This document shows positions 7,881 through 16,354 of a DNA stretch of 37,833 nt, one piece after another (position 1 is the first letter of the stretch; each line of letters opens with the position of its first letter). A program made the position numbers and the translations under genes. The notes beneath the pieces were generated by a model. That model was not told the DNA's origin, searched no databases, and saw only the letters and a program-made list of their open reading frames with translations. The DNA is from Lachnospiraceae bacterium (GTDB lineage Bacteria > Bacillota > Clostridia > Lachnospirales > Lachnospiraceae). Location of the stretch: NCBI GenBank assembly GCA_017399685.1, contig JAFQBM010000057.1, positions 1 to 37,833 on the forward strand, given 5' to 3'.

Positions 7881-7960
7881 TGTAAGAAAAGAATGGGTTG
7901 TTTTAGTCCCTTTTTCTCAAATTTTGATAAAGAATGGGATAAATTTATGTGAATAAAAGA

Positions 7961-7989
7961 TTTACAATGGGAAAATAATATGATATCAT
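7961..7989 (+). promoter_or_regulatory. SigA-type promoter for murA
   Basis: TTTACA (7961-7966), 17-bp spacer, TATCAT (7984-7989), about 75 nt upstream of the murA start. Confidence 0.6.
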
Positions 7990-8065
7990 TAGAATAATTA
8001 TGCGAACAGATAAAGATTTGAATTTATGCCACAGTGTAAAATAGTTGAAAATTAAGAGGTGTGCA

Positions 8066-9370
8066 ATGGAGCAGTACATGATTAAGGGTGGAAATCCCCT
8101 TGTAGGTGAAGTAGTAATTGGTGGAGCAAAAAATGCTGCCCTTGGTATTCTGGCAGCAGCTGTTATGACAGATAAAGCTTGTTATATAGATAATATACCA
8201 AACGTAAAAGATACCAGAACTTTATTACAGGCCATTGAAGGTATCGGAGGTCTTGTAGAGAGACAGAATACGCATAGGGTAATGATTAGTGGAAGCACGA
8301 TTCAGAATTCAGAGAATCTGGTGATTGATGATGAATTTATTCGTAAAATCAGGGCTTCTTATTATTTGTTAGGAGCATTGCTGGGCAAGTATAAGAGGGC
8401 TCAGGTGGCACTTCCTGGAGGATGTAACATTGGAAGCAGACCGATTGACCAGCATATTAAAGGATTTGAGGCATTGGGTGCGAAGGTAACCATTGATCAT
8501 GGAATGATTATTGCTGAGGCAGAGGAATTAAGAGGAAGTCATATCTATCTGGATGTGGTTTCCGTAGGGGCAACCATTAATATTATGATGGCGGCAGCTT
8601 TGGCAGAAGGAAAGACCATTATTGAAAATGCAGCAAAAGAACCGCATATTGTTGATGTAGCGAACTTTTTAAACAGTATGGGGGCGAACATTAAGGGTGC
8701 CGGAACAGATGTGATTCGAATTCGTGGGGTGAAGGAATTGCATGGAACAGATTATTCTATTATTCCGGATCAGATTGAAGCAGGTACCTTCATGATGGCA
8801 GCAGCAGCTACCAAGGGTGATGTTTTGATTAAGAATGTGATTCCAAAGCATTTGGATTCTATTTCTGCTAAATTAGTGGAAATTGGTGCATATGTAGAGG
8901 AATTTGATGATGCAGTACGTGTTATTTCGAAAGAAAGAATGAAATCAACACAGATAAAGACATTGCCATATCCCGGATTTCCAACGGATATGCAGCCACA
9001 GATGGCAGTAACATTAGCACTTTCAGAAGGAACCAGTATTATTTCAGAAAGTATTTTTGAAAATCGTTTTAAATATGTAGATGAATTATCCAGAATGGGA
9101 GCAAAGATTAAAGTAGAAGGAAATACAGCCATTATTGATGGTGTGGAATCCTTTGCAGGAGCAAATGTAGTTGCACCGGATTTACGTGCAGGTGCTGCTT
9201 TGGTTATCGCAGGCTTATGTGCCAGCGGAGTAACTTTAATTGATAAGATTGAATATATTCAGCGTGGATATGAAGATTTTGAAGGAAAGGTTCGTGCTTT
9301 GGGCGGAATTATGGAAAAAGTAGAAACAGAGCAGGAAATTAAGAAATTTAAATTTCAGTATGCAGTATAA
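8066..9370 (+). CDS. murA: UDP-N-acetylglucosamine 1-carboxyvinyltransferase
   Basis: First committed step of peptidoglycan synthesis in the cytoplasm: transfers enolpyruvate from PEP to UDP-GlcNAc. The N terminus has the family-typical [20 protein letters not shown], and the catalytic loop [14 protein letters not shown] carries the active-site cysteine (the target of fosfomycin). Further conserved stretches are [40 protein letters not shown] and the C-terminal [13 protein letters not shown]. At 434 residues from ATG 8066 it has the usual length. ATG 8066 is preceded by AGAGGTG at about 8055; an in-frame TTG at 8045 is inside the leader and has no site. Gram-positives often carry two MurA paralogues, and I cannot say which this is. 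It lies with M23 and other envelope genes but has its own promoter. Confidence 0.96.
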   Translation: MEQYMIKGGNPLVGEVVIGGAKNAALGILAAAVMTDKACYIDNIPNVKDTRTLLQAIEGIGGLVERQNTHRVMISGSTIQNSENLVIDDEFIRKIRASYYLLGALLGKYKRAQVALPGGCNIGSRPIDQHIKGFEALGAKVTIDHGMIIAEAEELRGSHIYLDVVSVGATINIMMAAALAEGKTIIENAAKEPHIVDVANFLNSMGANIKGAGTDVIRIRGVKELHGTDYSIIPDQIEAGTFMMAAAATKGDVLIKNVIPKHLDSISAKLVEIGAYVEEFDDAVRVISKERMKSTQIKTLPYPGFPTDMQPQMAVTLALSEGTSIISESIFENRFKYVDELSRMGAKIKVEGNTAIIDGVESFAGANVVAPDLRAGAALVIAGLCASGVTLIDKIEYIQRGYEDFEGKVRALGGIMEKVETEQEIKKFKFQYAV

Positions 9371-9374
9371 TGAT

Positions 9375-9421
9375 TAGCCACTTTGGTGATGGTTTACAAG
9401 ATATGTCATGTATGATTGGGA
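9375..9421 (+). repeat. Dispersed intergenic repeat, copy B
   Basis: TAGCCAC...GGTGATGGTTTACAAGATAT...GTCATGTATGATTGGG, just after murA. Best matched by copy D at 19014-19060. Confidence 0.6.
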
Positions 9422-9523
9422 GTTGGGAATGAATGGGAGAATCTATAAGATTTTTGAGTTTGTTCTGAACGGTCATAAAACTTCATAGAATAAGAGTAAA
9501 GTAAGATTAGGTGTGTTCAAAGA

Positions 9524-9928
9524 ATGAAAGTATGTAAGAAGCTTATCACCTGTTTTACCTTACTCTTTTTTTTGTTTGTTTTGGTTTCCTGTGATAAGGA
9601 AGAAGAGGAGGAAAAGGAAAAACTGGATTTTACCATTTGTGATGAAAAACAAATTCCGGATGAGCTTAAGGAAATTTTGGAGGAAAAAAAGGAAGATGTG
9701 TTTAAAATGACTTTTTCCACTAAGGATTATTTATATGTGGTCATTGGTTATGGGGAGCAGAATAGAAGTAATCTGGATATTATAGTGGAGGAATTCAGTC
9801 TTGGAAAAAATGCGATTTATGTAAAGACACAGTTAGTAGGAAAGGAAGAAGAAGATAAAGAAATCATTACCTATCCTGTCATTGTATTAAAATGTCCCTA
9901 TATGGATTTACCGGTAGTATTTGAGTGA
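9524..9928 (+). CDS. Small lipoprotein, PrcB-like C-terminal region
   Basis: 134 residues with a lipoprotein signal: basic MKVCKK, a long hydrophobic stretch and the lipobox LVSC with lipidated C23. A run of Glu/Lys follows, as a charged linker at the membrane. The remaining 90 residues are beta-rich and resemble the C-terminal domain of the protease complex subunit PrcB family (segments YLYVVIGYGEQ and YPVIVLKCPYMDLPVVF). This is a family impression, not a proven match. The start is ATG 9524 with AGGTG about 10 nt upstream, a modest site. It lies between murA and the SipL homologue, so an envelope or sporulation role is plausible but inferred. Confidence 0.6.
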   Translation: MKVCKKLITCFTLLFFLFVLVSCDKEEEEEKEKLDFTICDEKQIPDELKEILEEKKEDVFKMTFSTKDYLYVVIGYGEQNRSNLDIIVEEFSLGKNAIYVKTQLVGKEEEDKEIITYPVIVLKCPYMDLPVVFE

Positions 9929-9970
9929 AAAAGAGGTAGAAAAGAAAAAAGAAGTAGACGGAGGACAGAC

Positions 9971-9996
9971 ATATTTTGCCAGGTGTTTCATAGAAT
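9971..9996 (+). promoter_or_regulatory. Possible SigE-type (mother-cell) promoter for sipL
   Basis: ATATT (9971-9975) and CATAGAAT (9989-9996) with a 13-bp gap resemble the SigE pattern (ATA near -35, CATACAAT-like -10). It lies 120 nt upstream of the SipL homologue, which is a SigE-dependent gene in C. difficile. Motif matching by eye only. Confidence 0.25.
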
Positions 9997-10116
9997 GATA
10001 CAAGGGATAAAATGGGTTCCCAAAACATGAAAAAAGTCAAAACAGGGCGGATGTTGAATGAGTTTGGCAGCCATTTAGGGGCAAAGTATTTTGAGTAGAA
10101 TAGAAAGGGGATTATT

Positions 10117-11667
10117 ATGGAGTTACTGAAAAATAAAATTTCAACTTGCGTGAAGAGAGGGGAAAAGATTGTCCAGATTACTTTGGATGATGATTATAAT
10201 GTGTCAGATACCAAATTAGATATTGATAAAGTCATTGATACCAGCGGTCAGATTATATTGGATGATGTGGAAGTAATGGCAAATAAGATAAGAGTAAAGG
10301 GAGAATTGGGTTTTTGCATATTGTATCATACCGGATTTTTGGAAAAACCCATTGATGCCATGGAAGGAAAGCTGCCTTTTGAGGAAATGATACATATGGA
10401 TGATATTCTCCCTACGAACCAATGTCAGATTATCTGGGAAATCGAAGATTTGAATGTTTCGGTGATTAATTCCAGAAAGATATCTTTGCGGGCATTGGTG
10501 GAATTAAAGGCTATGGTCTTTGAACAGGAAGATATGGATATTACTTATGATATTGAGGATAAAGAAGGAATTGAATGTCTTTATAAAGACTTTCCAATCA
10601 GTAGTTTAATTGTACATAAAAAAGATGGAATTCGTTTAAAACAGGAGATTGAACTGGCATCTTCCAAACCAAATATGAGCAATCTGGTATATAAGAATGT
10701 CAGACTGCAGAATTTTGAATCGAAACTTTTGGATGGAGAAATCAGTATAAAGGGCGATTTATCCTTCTTCTTTATTTATCTTGGAAACAAGGAGCATATT
10801 CCGGTGCAGTATGTGCAGCAGGATATTTCTTTTTCAGAGAAATTAAAGGAGCCTTTATGCAAGGAAGATATGACCTGGGAAATCAGTGCTAAAGTGGGAA
10901 ATATGCAGGCAGACATCAAGAATGACAGTGATGGTGAAGAAAGAATCATTTTTGCAGATGTTATGCTGGATTTATATATTAAGATTTATGAAGATACAAA
11001 TATGCGTCTGCTTTGGGATACCTATTCCAAAGAGGAACAAATCGATAATGTAATGGAAGAATTTCCTTTTGAAAGTCTGATTACGAAAAATCATGCCAAG
11101 ACGAAAATCAGTCAAAGAGTGGGCTTAAAGCAGTTAAAGGGCAGAGTTTTAAGTGTTCTTAATATGGATGGTACCATAAAGATTGATAATATTATAAGAA
11201 AAGAAGGTACCATAGGTGTAGAAGGTGCTGTGATTGGAAGAATGATGTGTCTGACAGAAGATGACAAACGGCCAATTCAGACGGAACCTGTTATTATGCC
11301 TTTTGAATATGATATTGAAGTAGGGGGCATCCGGGAGAATCACATAGTAAATCTGGTGCCTTCCCTGGAGCAGATAGGTGCCATGATGTTAGATGGAAAT
11401 GAGGTGGAATGTAAGGCATTTATCAGCTTTAGTATTCTGGCATTTGAACCGAAAAAGGCAAGAACCATTATGGAAGTAAGAAGAAGTCCGTTTGATTTGG
11501 AAAAAAGAAATAATATGGCAGGAATGATTGGATATACCGTAAAACCGGATGATACCCTATGGTCCATCGCTAAGAATTATTTTACTACGGTGGAAAGATT
11601 AAAGGAGTTAAATCATTTGAAAACAGATGAGGTAAATCCAGGAGAGAAATTATTAATTATGAAGTAA
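10117..11667 (+). CDS. sipL: SPOCS/DUF3794 protein with C-terminal LysM, SipL-like
   Basis: 516 residues, the length and architecture of Clostridioides difficile SipL: repeated DUF3794 (SPOCS) beta-rich units over residues 1-460, then one LysM domain (about 472-516) with GYTVKPDDTLWSIAKNYFTT and NPGEKLLIMK. Two internal units can be recognised by repeated beginnings of the type LKQEIELAS and ISQRVGLKQLKGR, each followed by a KGxL-like strand. In C. difficile SipL binds SpoIVA through its LysM domain and is needed to localise the spore coat on the forespore. There is no signal peptide, in agreement with a mother-cell cytoplasmic protein. AAAGGGGA precedes ATG 10117. The CotS-like gene next door supports a sporulation role. 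The symbol is assigned by architecture and length. Confidence 0.8.
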   Translation: MELLKNKISTCVKRGEKIVQITLDDDYNVSDTKLDIDKVIDTSGQIILDDVEVMANKIRVKGELGFCILYHTGFLEKPIDAMEGKLPFEEMIHMDDILPTNQCQIIWEIEDLNVSVINSRKISLRALVELKAMVFEQEDMDITYDIEDKEGIECLYKDFPISSLIVHKKDGIRLKQEIELASSKPNMSNLVYKNVRLQNFESKLLDGEISIKGDLSFFFIYLGNKEHIPVQYVQQDISFSEKLKEPLCKEDMTWEISAKVGNMQADIKNDSDGEERIIFADVMLDLYIKIYEDTNMRLLWDTYSKEEQIDNVMEEFPFESLITKNHAKTKISQRVGLKQLKGRVLSVLNMDGTIKIDNIIRKEGTIGVEGAVIGRMMCLTEDDKRPIQTEPVIMPFEYDIEVGGIRENHIVNLVPSLEQIGAMMLDGNEVECKAFISFSILAFEPKKARTIMEVRRSPFDLEKRNNMAGMIGYTVKPDDTLWSIAKNYFTTVERLKELNHLKTDEVNPGEKLLIMK

Positions 11668-11669
11668 AC

Positions 11670-11715
11670 AGCCACATTAGAAAAGATTTGCAAGATATGT
11701 CGTGAATCATTGAGG
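11670..11715 (+). repeat. Dispersed intergenic repeat, copy C
   Basis: AGCCAC at 11670 followed by the core CAAGATATGTCGTGAATCAT and TGAGG, immediately after the sipL stop codon. Confidence 0.6.
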
Positions 11716-11812
11716 TTGAATTATATTTGAATAGAATTGTGGGAGTTTATAGAGCGAAGCAATTCGAAGGTAGATGATAAAAATCTGATAGTTTTAATTG
11801 GAGGGGAGAAGG

Positions 11813-12790
11813 TTGCTGGAAAAGCTGAGAGAGGTATATGAACAATATGATTTTGAAGTGGAGAAAATTCTTCGGGGAAGAGGAGGATATATCCTATACA
11901 CTTCAAAGGGATTAAGGCTTTTAAGAGAGTATGAAGGTTCAGTAGGAAAACTGGATTTAGAGGCGAAAATAAAAAATAAGCTGAAGGAGGAAGGTTTTCT
12001 TTATGTAGATGCTCCTGTTCTTACGAAAGAGGAGGAGTATCTTGCTTTTGATAAATATCAGAATGCATATACCTTGAAGGAATATTATGAGGGAAAAGAG
12101 TGTAATTTAAAGAATATAGAGGACATGAAGATTGCGGCGGCCAATCTTGCAAAATTGCATCAAAGTTTTGTAAAAATCAGCGATTTATGGGAACGGAAAG
12201 AATGGGAAAGTTTGTCTTTCGTAATGCAACGTAGAAATCAGGAATGTAAGAGAGTAAAGAATTATATTCGTTCTTTAAATGCAAAAAATGAATTTGAAAA
12301 CTTATTTTTGGCAAATGTAGATTATTTTTATCAGCAGGGAGAGGAAGCGAAACAAAGACTTAGTGAGTTGGAAGGGACTGCCAAGGGAAGCAGAGAAGGG
12401 ATTTGCCACGGGGATTATAATCAGCATAATGTCATTTTTAAAGATAAAATCCCTTATACCATTAATTTTGAGAAGATGCAGTATGGAAACCAACTGACGG
12501 ATTTGTATCATTTTCTAAGAAAGGCATTAGAAAAGAATAATTATTCCAGTTATGTCAGAAAGAATATATTAAATGCTTATTCGAAAGAAAGCAGGTTAAA
12601 GAAAGAGGATTACTTGTATTTATATTATATGTTGTCTTATCCGGAGAAGTTTTGGAAGATTACCAACCGGTATATGAATGGAAGAAAAACCTGGATTCCA
12701 CCGAAAAATATCGAGAAAATGCAGCAGGTGATTCAGGGGGAGAAGGAGAAAAAGAGATTTTTAGAGGAGTTTGAAGCGGATTATCTTTAA
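11813..12790 (+). CDS. CotS-like spore coat kinase-fold protein
   Basis: A protein of the CotS/YutH family (aminoglycoside-phosphotransferase/choline kinase fold) associated with the spore coat in clostridia. The catalytic loop HGDYNQHN is intact (H199, D201, N206 from TTG 11813). The Mg-binding Asp expected in the following IDF motif is Asn: INFEKM, N218. The later DLYHFLRK segment is typical of the family. There is no clear Gly-rich P loop beyond RGRGGY (residues 23-28). The start is ambiguous: TTG 11813 follows GGAGGGGAG (11800-11808) at about 4-6 nt, which is better than the in-frame TTG 11798 upstream. It lies 145 nt after sipL with a dispersed repeat between, so it could be co-transcribed with it. 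The Asn for Asp change raises the possibility of a pseudokinase. Confidence 0.75.
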   Translation: MLEKLREVYEQYDFEVEKILRGRGGYILYTSKGLRLLREYEGSVGKLDLEAKIKNKLKEEGFLYVDAPVLTKEEEYLAFDKYQNAYTLKEYYEGKECNLKNIEDMKIAAANLAKLHQSFVKISDLWERKEWESLSFVMQRRNQECKRVKNYIRSLNAKNEFENLFLANVDYFYQQGEEAKQRLSELEGTAKGSREGICHGDYNQHNVIFKDKIPYTINFEKMQYGNQLTDLYHFLRKALEKNNYSSYVRKNILNAYSKESRLKKEDYLYLYYMLSYPEKFWKITNRYMNGRKTWIPPKNIEKMQQVIQGEKEKKRFLEEFEADYL

Positions 12791-12795
12791 ACTGG

Positions 12796-12883
12796 ATGAT
12801 TCATAACCAATACATCATCAAAATTTGATTAGTTGCAGATAAAACGGTAATATCATATTTTGATGATGGAGGTTATGAGTCAT
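12796..12883 (+). repeat. Long two-block hairpin (copy 3 of the ATGATTCAT family)
   Basis: ATGATTCATAACC (12796-12808) pairs with GGTTATGAGTCAT (12871-12883), one wobble, and CATCATCAAAAT (12813-12824) pairs perfectly with ATTTTGATGATG (12857-12868). The central loop is about 32 nt. It lies directly after the CotS-like gene, with no T tract on its 3' side. Confidence 0.65.
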
Positions 12884-12896
12884 TTTGGTTTATCGT

Positions 12897-12922
12897 AACT
12901 GTTCATGTGAACAGTTTTTTCA
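12897..12922 (+). terminator. AACTGTTCA palindrome with T tract (copy 2 of 4)
   Basis: AACTGTTCA pairs with TGAACAGTT (12897-12916) and is followed by four further T, so it can act as a Rho-independent terminator for the CotS-like gene. Confidence 0.6.
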
Positions 12923-12940
12923 TAAGAAAAGAGTTAGTAT

Positions 12941-12969
12941 TTGATATTTTGTCAAAAGAATAGTATAAT
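12941..12969 (+). promoter_or_regulatory. SigA-type promoter for the PEGA lipoprotein
   Basis: TTGATA (12941-12946), 17-bp spacer, perfect TATAAT (12964-12969). The downstream leader includes another half of the AACTGTTC palindrome family. Confidence 0.7.
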
Positions 12970-13045
12970 GGTGTTGCAACTGTTCAAAAACAGGTAAATT
13001 TTATGTAAGATATGCAAAAATGCCTGTAATGGAATGGAGGGTCAT

Positions 13046-14194
13046 GTGAAAAAGACATATTTACTATTATGTATTCTTTTGATTTCCTTATTTGTATCTG
13101 GTTGTGGTGATAGTAATAAGCAGGAGACAACAACCGAAGAGGAAATCACCATAGAAGAAGCAGAACCATTGGTATTTTCGGGAACTCTGGTTGCAAAGGA
13201 TTTAAATTCCAATGTACTGACTTTTATTGATGTGTATAGTGACGAGGAAATAAAATTATTTTATTCTGGTGGTGTGGATTTACAGAATCAGTATGGAAAG
13301 ATTATTTCTATAGGACAGGTAGAATTAGGGCAGATTTTTGAGGTAGAATATCAGGAAGAGTCGGAAAAGATTCAGACTATGACATTAAGCAGTGATTGTT
13401 TTGAATTAAAGAACATAAAGAATTTTTCCTGGGACAAGGATAAAAAATCCATTGAAATAGCAGGGGAACTTTATAAGTATTCCGATGCAGTGTTTTTAAC
13501 CGGAAGTAAGGGTACTTTGAGTTTTTCTGAACTGGATTCTCAGGATGTGATTACTGCAAGGGGAGTAAATGGAAAGCTTTGTTCCATTGTAGTGGAACAG
13601 GCTCATGGATTTTTGGTGTTGGACAATTATGATACTTATATCGGAGGAATGGTTTCCATTGGAAAGGAAAGTTTTCCGGTAGAAGAAGATATGAAACTTT
13701 CTATTGCAGAAGGTACCTATGAAATGGTAATATCGAAGGGCGGCCACAGTGGAAGTAAGAAAATCGTGATTTCTGCTTATGAGGAAACGAAAGTAAATCT
13801 TTCGGATATTCAGATTTTACCGAATAAAACCGGTGTGGTGAAGATTAAGATTCAGGTAGAAGATGCAAAAGTCTGGATTGATGGAAAAAGTGTTGACATT
13901 AAGGAGGAAATTGCTTTATCCTATGGTAAGCACCAGATAAAAATTACCAGAGATGGTTATGAAAATTTCAATGATACATTGACAATTGACACTCCTTATA
14001 TTATATATAAAGTAGACCTTGCTGAAGAAGATAAGAATCAGGAGGCTACTACCAGCGTAGAGAAATCTACGGAAGCGTTGGATTCCGAAGAGAATTCTGA
14101 AGATGGTACGACAAAGAAGAGTTCTGTCACGGAAGATACGGAGGAAGAAAGCAGCGAAGAGGAGAAGTCTACATCTGATACAGAAGAGAATTGA
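13046..14194 (+). CDS. Lipoprotein with PEGA domain
   Basis: An exported lipoprotein of 382 residues. GTG 13046 gives MKKTYLLLCILLISLFVSGC with lipobox VSGC and lipidated C20; GGAGGG at 13036-13041 lies just upstream. An ATG at 13034 is in frame but would overlap that site and put acidic residues before the signal. Residues about 40-200 are beta-rich and of unknown family. A PEGA-like domain lies near 270-325 (VKIKIQVEDAKVWIDGKSV, then YGKHQIKITRDGYENF), a surface-exposed beta fold often seen in cell-wall-facing proteins. The last 55 residues are a low-complexity acidic Ser/Thr/Glu tail. Own promoter and flanking palindromes make it monocistronic. Function unknown; role at the membrane-wall interface is inferred. 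Confidence 0.75.
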   Translation: MKKTYLLLCILLISLFVSGCGDSNKQETTTEEEITIEEAEPLVFSGTLVAKDLNSNVLTFIDVYSDEEIKLFYSGGVDLQNQYGKIISIGQVELGQIFEVEYQEESEKIQTMTLSSDCFELKNIKNFSWDKDKKSIEIAGELYKYSDAVFLTGSKGTLSFSELDSQDVITARGVNGKLCSIVVEQAHGFLVLDNYDTYIGGMVSIGKESFPVEEDMKLSIAEGTYEMVISKGGHSGSKKIVISAYEETKVNLSDIQILPNKTGVVKIKIQVEDAKVWIDGKSVDIKEEIALSYGKHQIKITRDGYENFNDTLTIDTPYIIYKVDLAEEDKNQEATTSVEKSTEALDSEENSEDGTTKKSSVTEDTEEESSEEEKSTSDTEEN

Positions 14195-14211
14195 AAGAAT
14201 TTAGAAGTTTA

Positions 14212-14235
14212 TAACTGTTCACCTGTGAACAGTTA
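14212..14235 (+). repeat. TAACTGTTCAC...GTGAACAGTTA palindrome (copy 3 of 4)
   Basis: Perfect 11-bp arms (14212-14222 and 14225-14235) with a CT centre, 18 nt after the PEGA gene. It is the most complete copy. There is no T tract. Confidence 0.65.
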
Positions 14236-14342
14236 CAGAAATTTCAATGCAGATGTTTCTACTTTGATTCCATTGGTATTGATTTGATATTTCAGATATA
14301 TTGTTTAGAAAATGGAATAGGAATTATTTTAATGTGCAGTTA

Positions 14343-14364
14343 AAAAGCACCATTCGGTGTTTTT
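14343..14364 (+). other. Short hairpin in the leader of phosphoglucomutase
   Basis: AAAAGCACC (14343-14351) pairs with GGTGTTTTT (14356-14364) around ATTC, a 9-bp stem whose 3' arm is T-rich. It could be a terminator or attenuator 37 nt ahead of the mutase start. The gap 14236-14342 shows no convincing promoter pair. Confidence 0.45.
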
Positions 14365-14401
14365 GATGAAATATAAGTAAGAAAGATTTTAGGAGGACAG
14401 A

Positions 14402-16135
14402 ATGGATTACAAGAAGATGTATGAAGAATGGTTGACAAATCCATGCTTCGATGAAGAAACCAAAAAGGAACTTGCTTCTATTAAGGAAGATGAGAACGAA
14501 ATCAAGGAAAGATTTTATACAGACTTGGAGTTTGGTACTGCCGGACTTAGAGGAATCATTGGTGCGGGTATCAACCGTATGAATATTTATGTAGTGCGTA
14601 AGGCAACTCAGGGTCTTGCAAATTACATTATCAAACAGGGTAAGAACAATCAGGGCGTTGCCATTGCTTATGATTCCAGAAGAATGTCACCGGAATTTGC
14701 AAAAGAAGCAGCTCTTTGTCTTGCAGCAAATGGAATTAAGGTGTATATTTTCGAATCTTTACGCCCAACACCGGAATTATCTTTTGCAGTTAGAGAATTA
14801 AACTGTGTGGCAGGTATTAATATTACAGCAAGCCATAATCCTCCGGAATATAACGGATACAAGGTATATTGGGAAGACGGCGCTCAGATTACCCCTCCTC
14901 ATGATAAGGGAATTATGGGTGAAGTAAAGGCAGTGACAGATTATGCAGCATGCAAGACCATGAAGGAAGAAGATGCAGTGGCAGCAGGACTTTATCAGGT
15001 AATCGGTGCTGAAATCGATGATAAGTACATTGAAGAATTAAAGAAACAGGTGATTCATTGGGACAGCATTAAGGCAGTAGGAAAAGATTTAAAAATCGTT
15101 TATACTCCACTTCACGGAACAGGAAACATTCCTGCCAGAAGAGTGTTAAAGGAATTAGGATTTGAAAATGTATATGTAGTAAAGGAACAGGAATTACCAG
15201 ATGGCGAATTCCCAACCGTAGATTATCCAAATCCGGAAGATAAGAAAGCATTTAAGCTTGCATTGGAATTAGCCCAAGAAGTAAATGCAGATTTAGTATT
15301 GGCAACTGACCCGGATGCAGACCGTCTTGGTGTTTATGTAAAGGATACCAATTCCGGAGAATATATTACCTTAACCGGAAATATGTCAGGTGCGTTACTG
15401 GCAGATTATGAAATTGGACAAAGACAGGATTTATACGGATTGCCAGAAGATGGTGCTTTAATTAAGACCATCGTTACCACAAATTTAACCGATGCCATTG
15501 CAAAGCATTATGGTGTGAAGTTAATTGAAGTATTAACCGGATTTAAGTTTATCGGACAACAGATTTTGAATTTCGAACAAAGTGGAAAAGGACAATACTT
15601 GTTTGGATTTGAAGAAAGTTATGGTTGTCTGATTGGTACCCATGCAAGAGATAAGGATGCTATCGTAGCTACTATGGCACTTTGCGAGGCAGCAGCTTAT
15701 TATCGTACCCAGGGTAAGACTTTATGGGATGCCATGATTGAAATGTATGAAAAGTATGGTTATTATATTGATGATATCCAGACCATTACTTTAAAGGGTA
15801 TCGAAGGATTAGAGAAGATTCAGGAAATCTTAAGCACATTAAGAGAAAATACTCCTGCTAAGATTGGTAAGTACGAAGTTCTTTCTGCAAGAGATTATCA
15901 GTTAGATACCGTTAAGGATATGAAGACCGGTAAAGTAACTTCTACAGGACTTCCTACTTCTAATGTATTATATTATGATTTATCCGATGATGCATGGTTG
16001 TGTGTAAGACCTTCCGGTACAGAGCCAAAGGTAAAATTCTACTATGGCGTAAAGGGCGAGAATTTAGAAGATGCAAAGGCTCTTTCTGCTGAATTAGGAA
16101 AAGAAGTACTTGCAATGATTGATAAGATGATGTAA
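14402..16135 (+). CDS. pgcA: Phosphoglucomutase/phosphomannomutase (PgcA type)
   Basis: 577 residues of the alpha-D-phosphohexomutase superfamily, interconverting glucose-1-P and glucose-6-P (possibly also mannose phosphates) in the cytoplasm. All four signature loops are present: catalytic phosphoserine loop TASHNP (142-147, S144), metal loop DPDADR (303-308), sugar-recognition loop FGFEESYG, and phosphate loop RPSGTEPK near the C terminus. The length and the N-terminal TDLEFGTAGLRG match the PgcA/YhxB type of Firmicutes, which supplies UDP-glucose for glycolipids and wall polymers. AGGAGG at 14391-14396 is a strong site for ATG 14402. Codons are unusually uniform, suggesting high expression. 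It is followed by a hairpin and then a strong terminator. Confidence 0.93.
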   Translation: MDYKKMYEEWLTNPCFDEETKKELASIKEDENEIKERFYTDLEFGTAGLRGIIGAGINRMNIYVVRKATQGLANYIIKQGKNNQGVAIAYDSRRMSPEFAKEAALCLAANGIKVYIFESLRPTPELSFAVRELNCVAGINITASHNPPEYNGYKVYWEDGAQITPPHDKGIMGEVKAVTDYAACKTMKEEDAVAAGLYQVIGAEIDDKYIEELKKQVIHWDSIKAVGKDLKIVYTPLHGTGNIPARRVLKELGFENVYVVKEQELPDGEFPTVDYPNPEDKKAFKLALELAQEVNADLVLATDPDADRLGVYVKDTNSGEYITLTGNMSGALLADYEIGQRQDLYGLPEDGALIKTIVTTNLTDAIAKHYGVKLIEVLTGFKFIGQQILNFEQSGKGQYLFGFEESYGCLIGTHARDKDAIVATMALCEAAAYYRTQGKTLWDAMIEMYEKYGYYIDDIQTITLKGIEGLEKIQEILSTLRENTPAKIGKYEVLSARDYQLDTVKDMKTGKVTSTGLPTSNVLYYDLSDDAWLCVRPSGTEPKVKFYYGVKGENLEDAKALSAELGKEVLAMIDKMM

Positions 16136-16152
16136 TGCCAAGGGGTAAAGGT

Positions 16153-16183
16153 CATAGGTTTTATGCTTGCATGAAAACCTATG
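16153..16183 (+). repeat. CTTG-loop hairpin, second copy
   Basis: CATAGGTTTTATG (16153-16165) pairs with the strand 16170-16183 around loop CTTG, with one bulged G. It has the same length, loop and flanks as the hairpin at 7746-7776, but CT in the stem is replaced by GG together with the matching change on the other strand. Confidence 0.6.
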
Positions 16184-16210
16184 ATGGTTCAGGTAGTATA
16201 TATTTAGTAT

Positions 16211-16248
16211 AAAAACAGGCAGGCGGCGGTTGACGCCGTCTGTTTTTT
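16211..16248 (+). terminator. Terminator after phosphoglucomutase
   Basis: The GC-rich stem with core CGGCG/CGCCG extends outward through CAGG-type pairs and wobbles (about 12 bp) and is followed by TTTTTT. This is a clear Rho-independent terminator. Confidence 0.85.
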
Positions 16249-16258
16249 GAAATTAGGA

Positions 16259-16318
16259 AATTGCGAAACTATCAAAAAACTGTATCACTTTAATACAGAA
16301 TATTATAGTTTCGCAATT
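16259..16318 (+). repeat. Nested palindrome upstream of ddl (GCGAAACTAT element, copy 1)
   Basis: AATTGCGAAACTAT (16259-16272) is the exact inverse of ATAGTTTCGCAATT (16305-16318). An inner hairpin CTGTAT/ATACAG lies in the loop. TTGAAA (16247-16252) with TATCAA (16270-16275) at 17 bp could make the left arm overlap a -10 box. A related element precedes the AlgI-like gene at 25946-26031. Confidence 0.65.
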
Positions 16319-16354
16319 GTCTGCTAAAATAGATTAGGAAAGGAATTTAACATC

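Noticed and set aside
8770-9132. 120-codon minus-strand ORF
   Set aside because: Antisense to conserved murA sequence; no family similarity.
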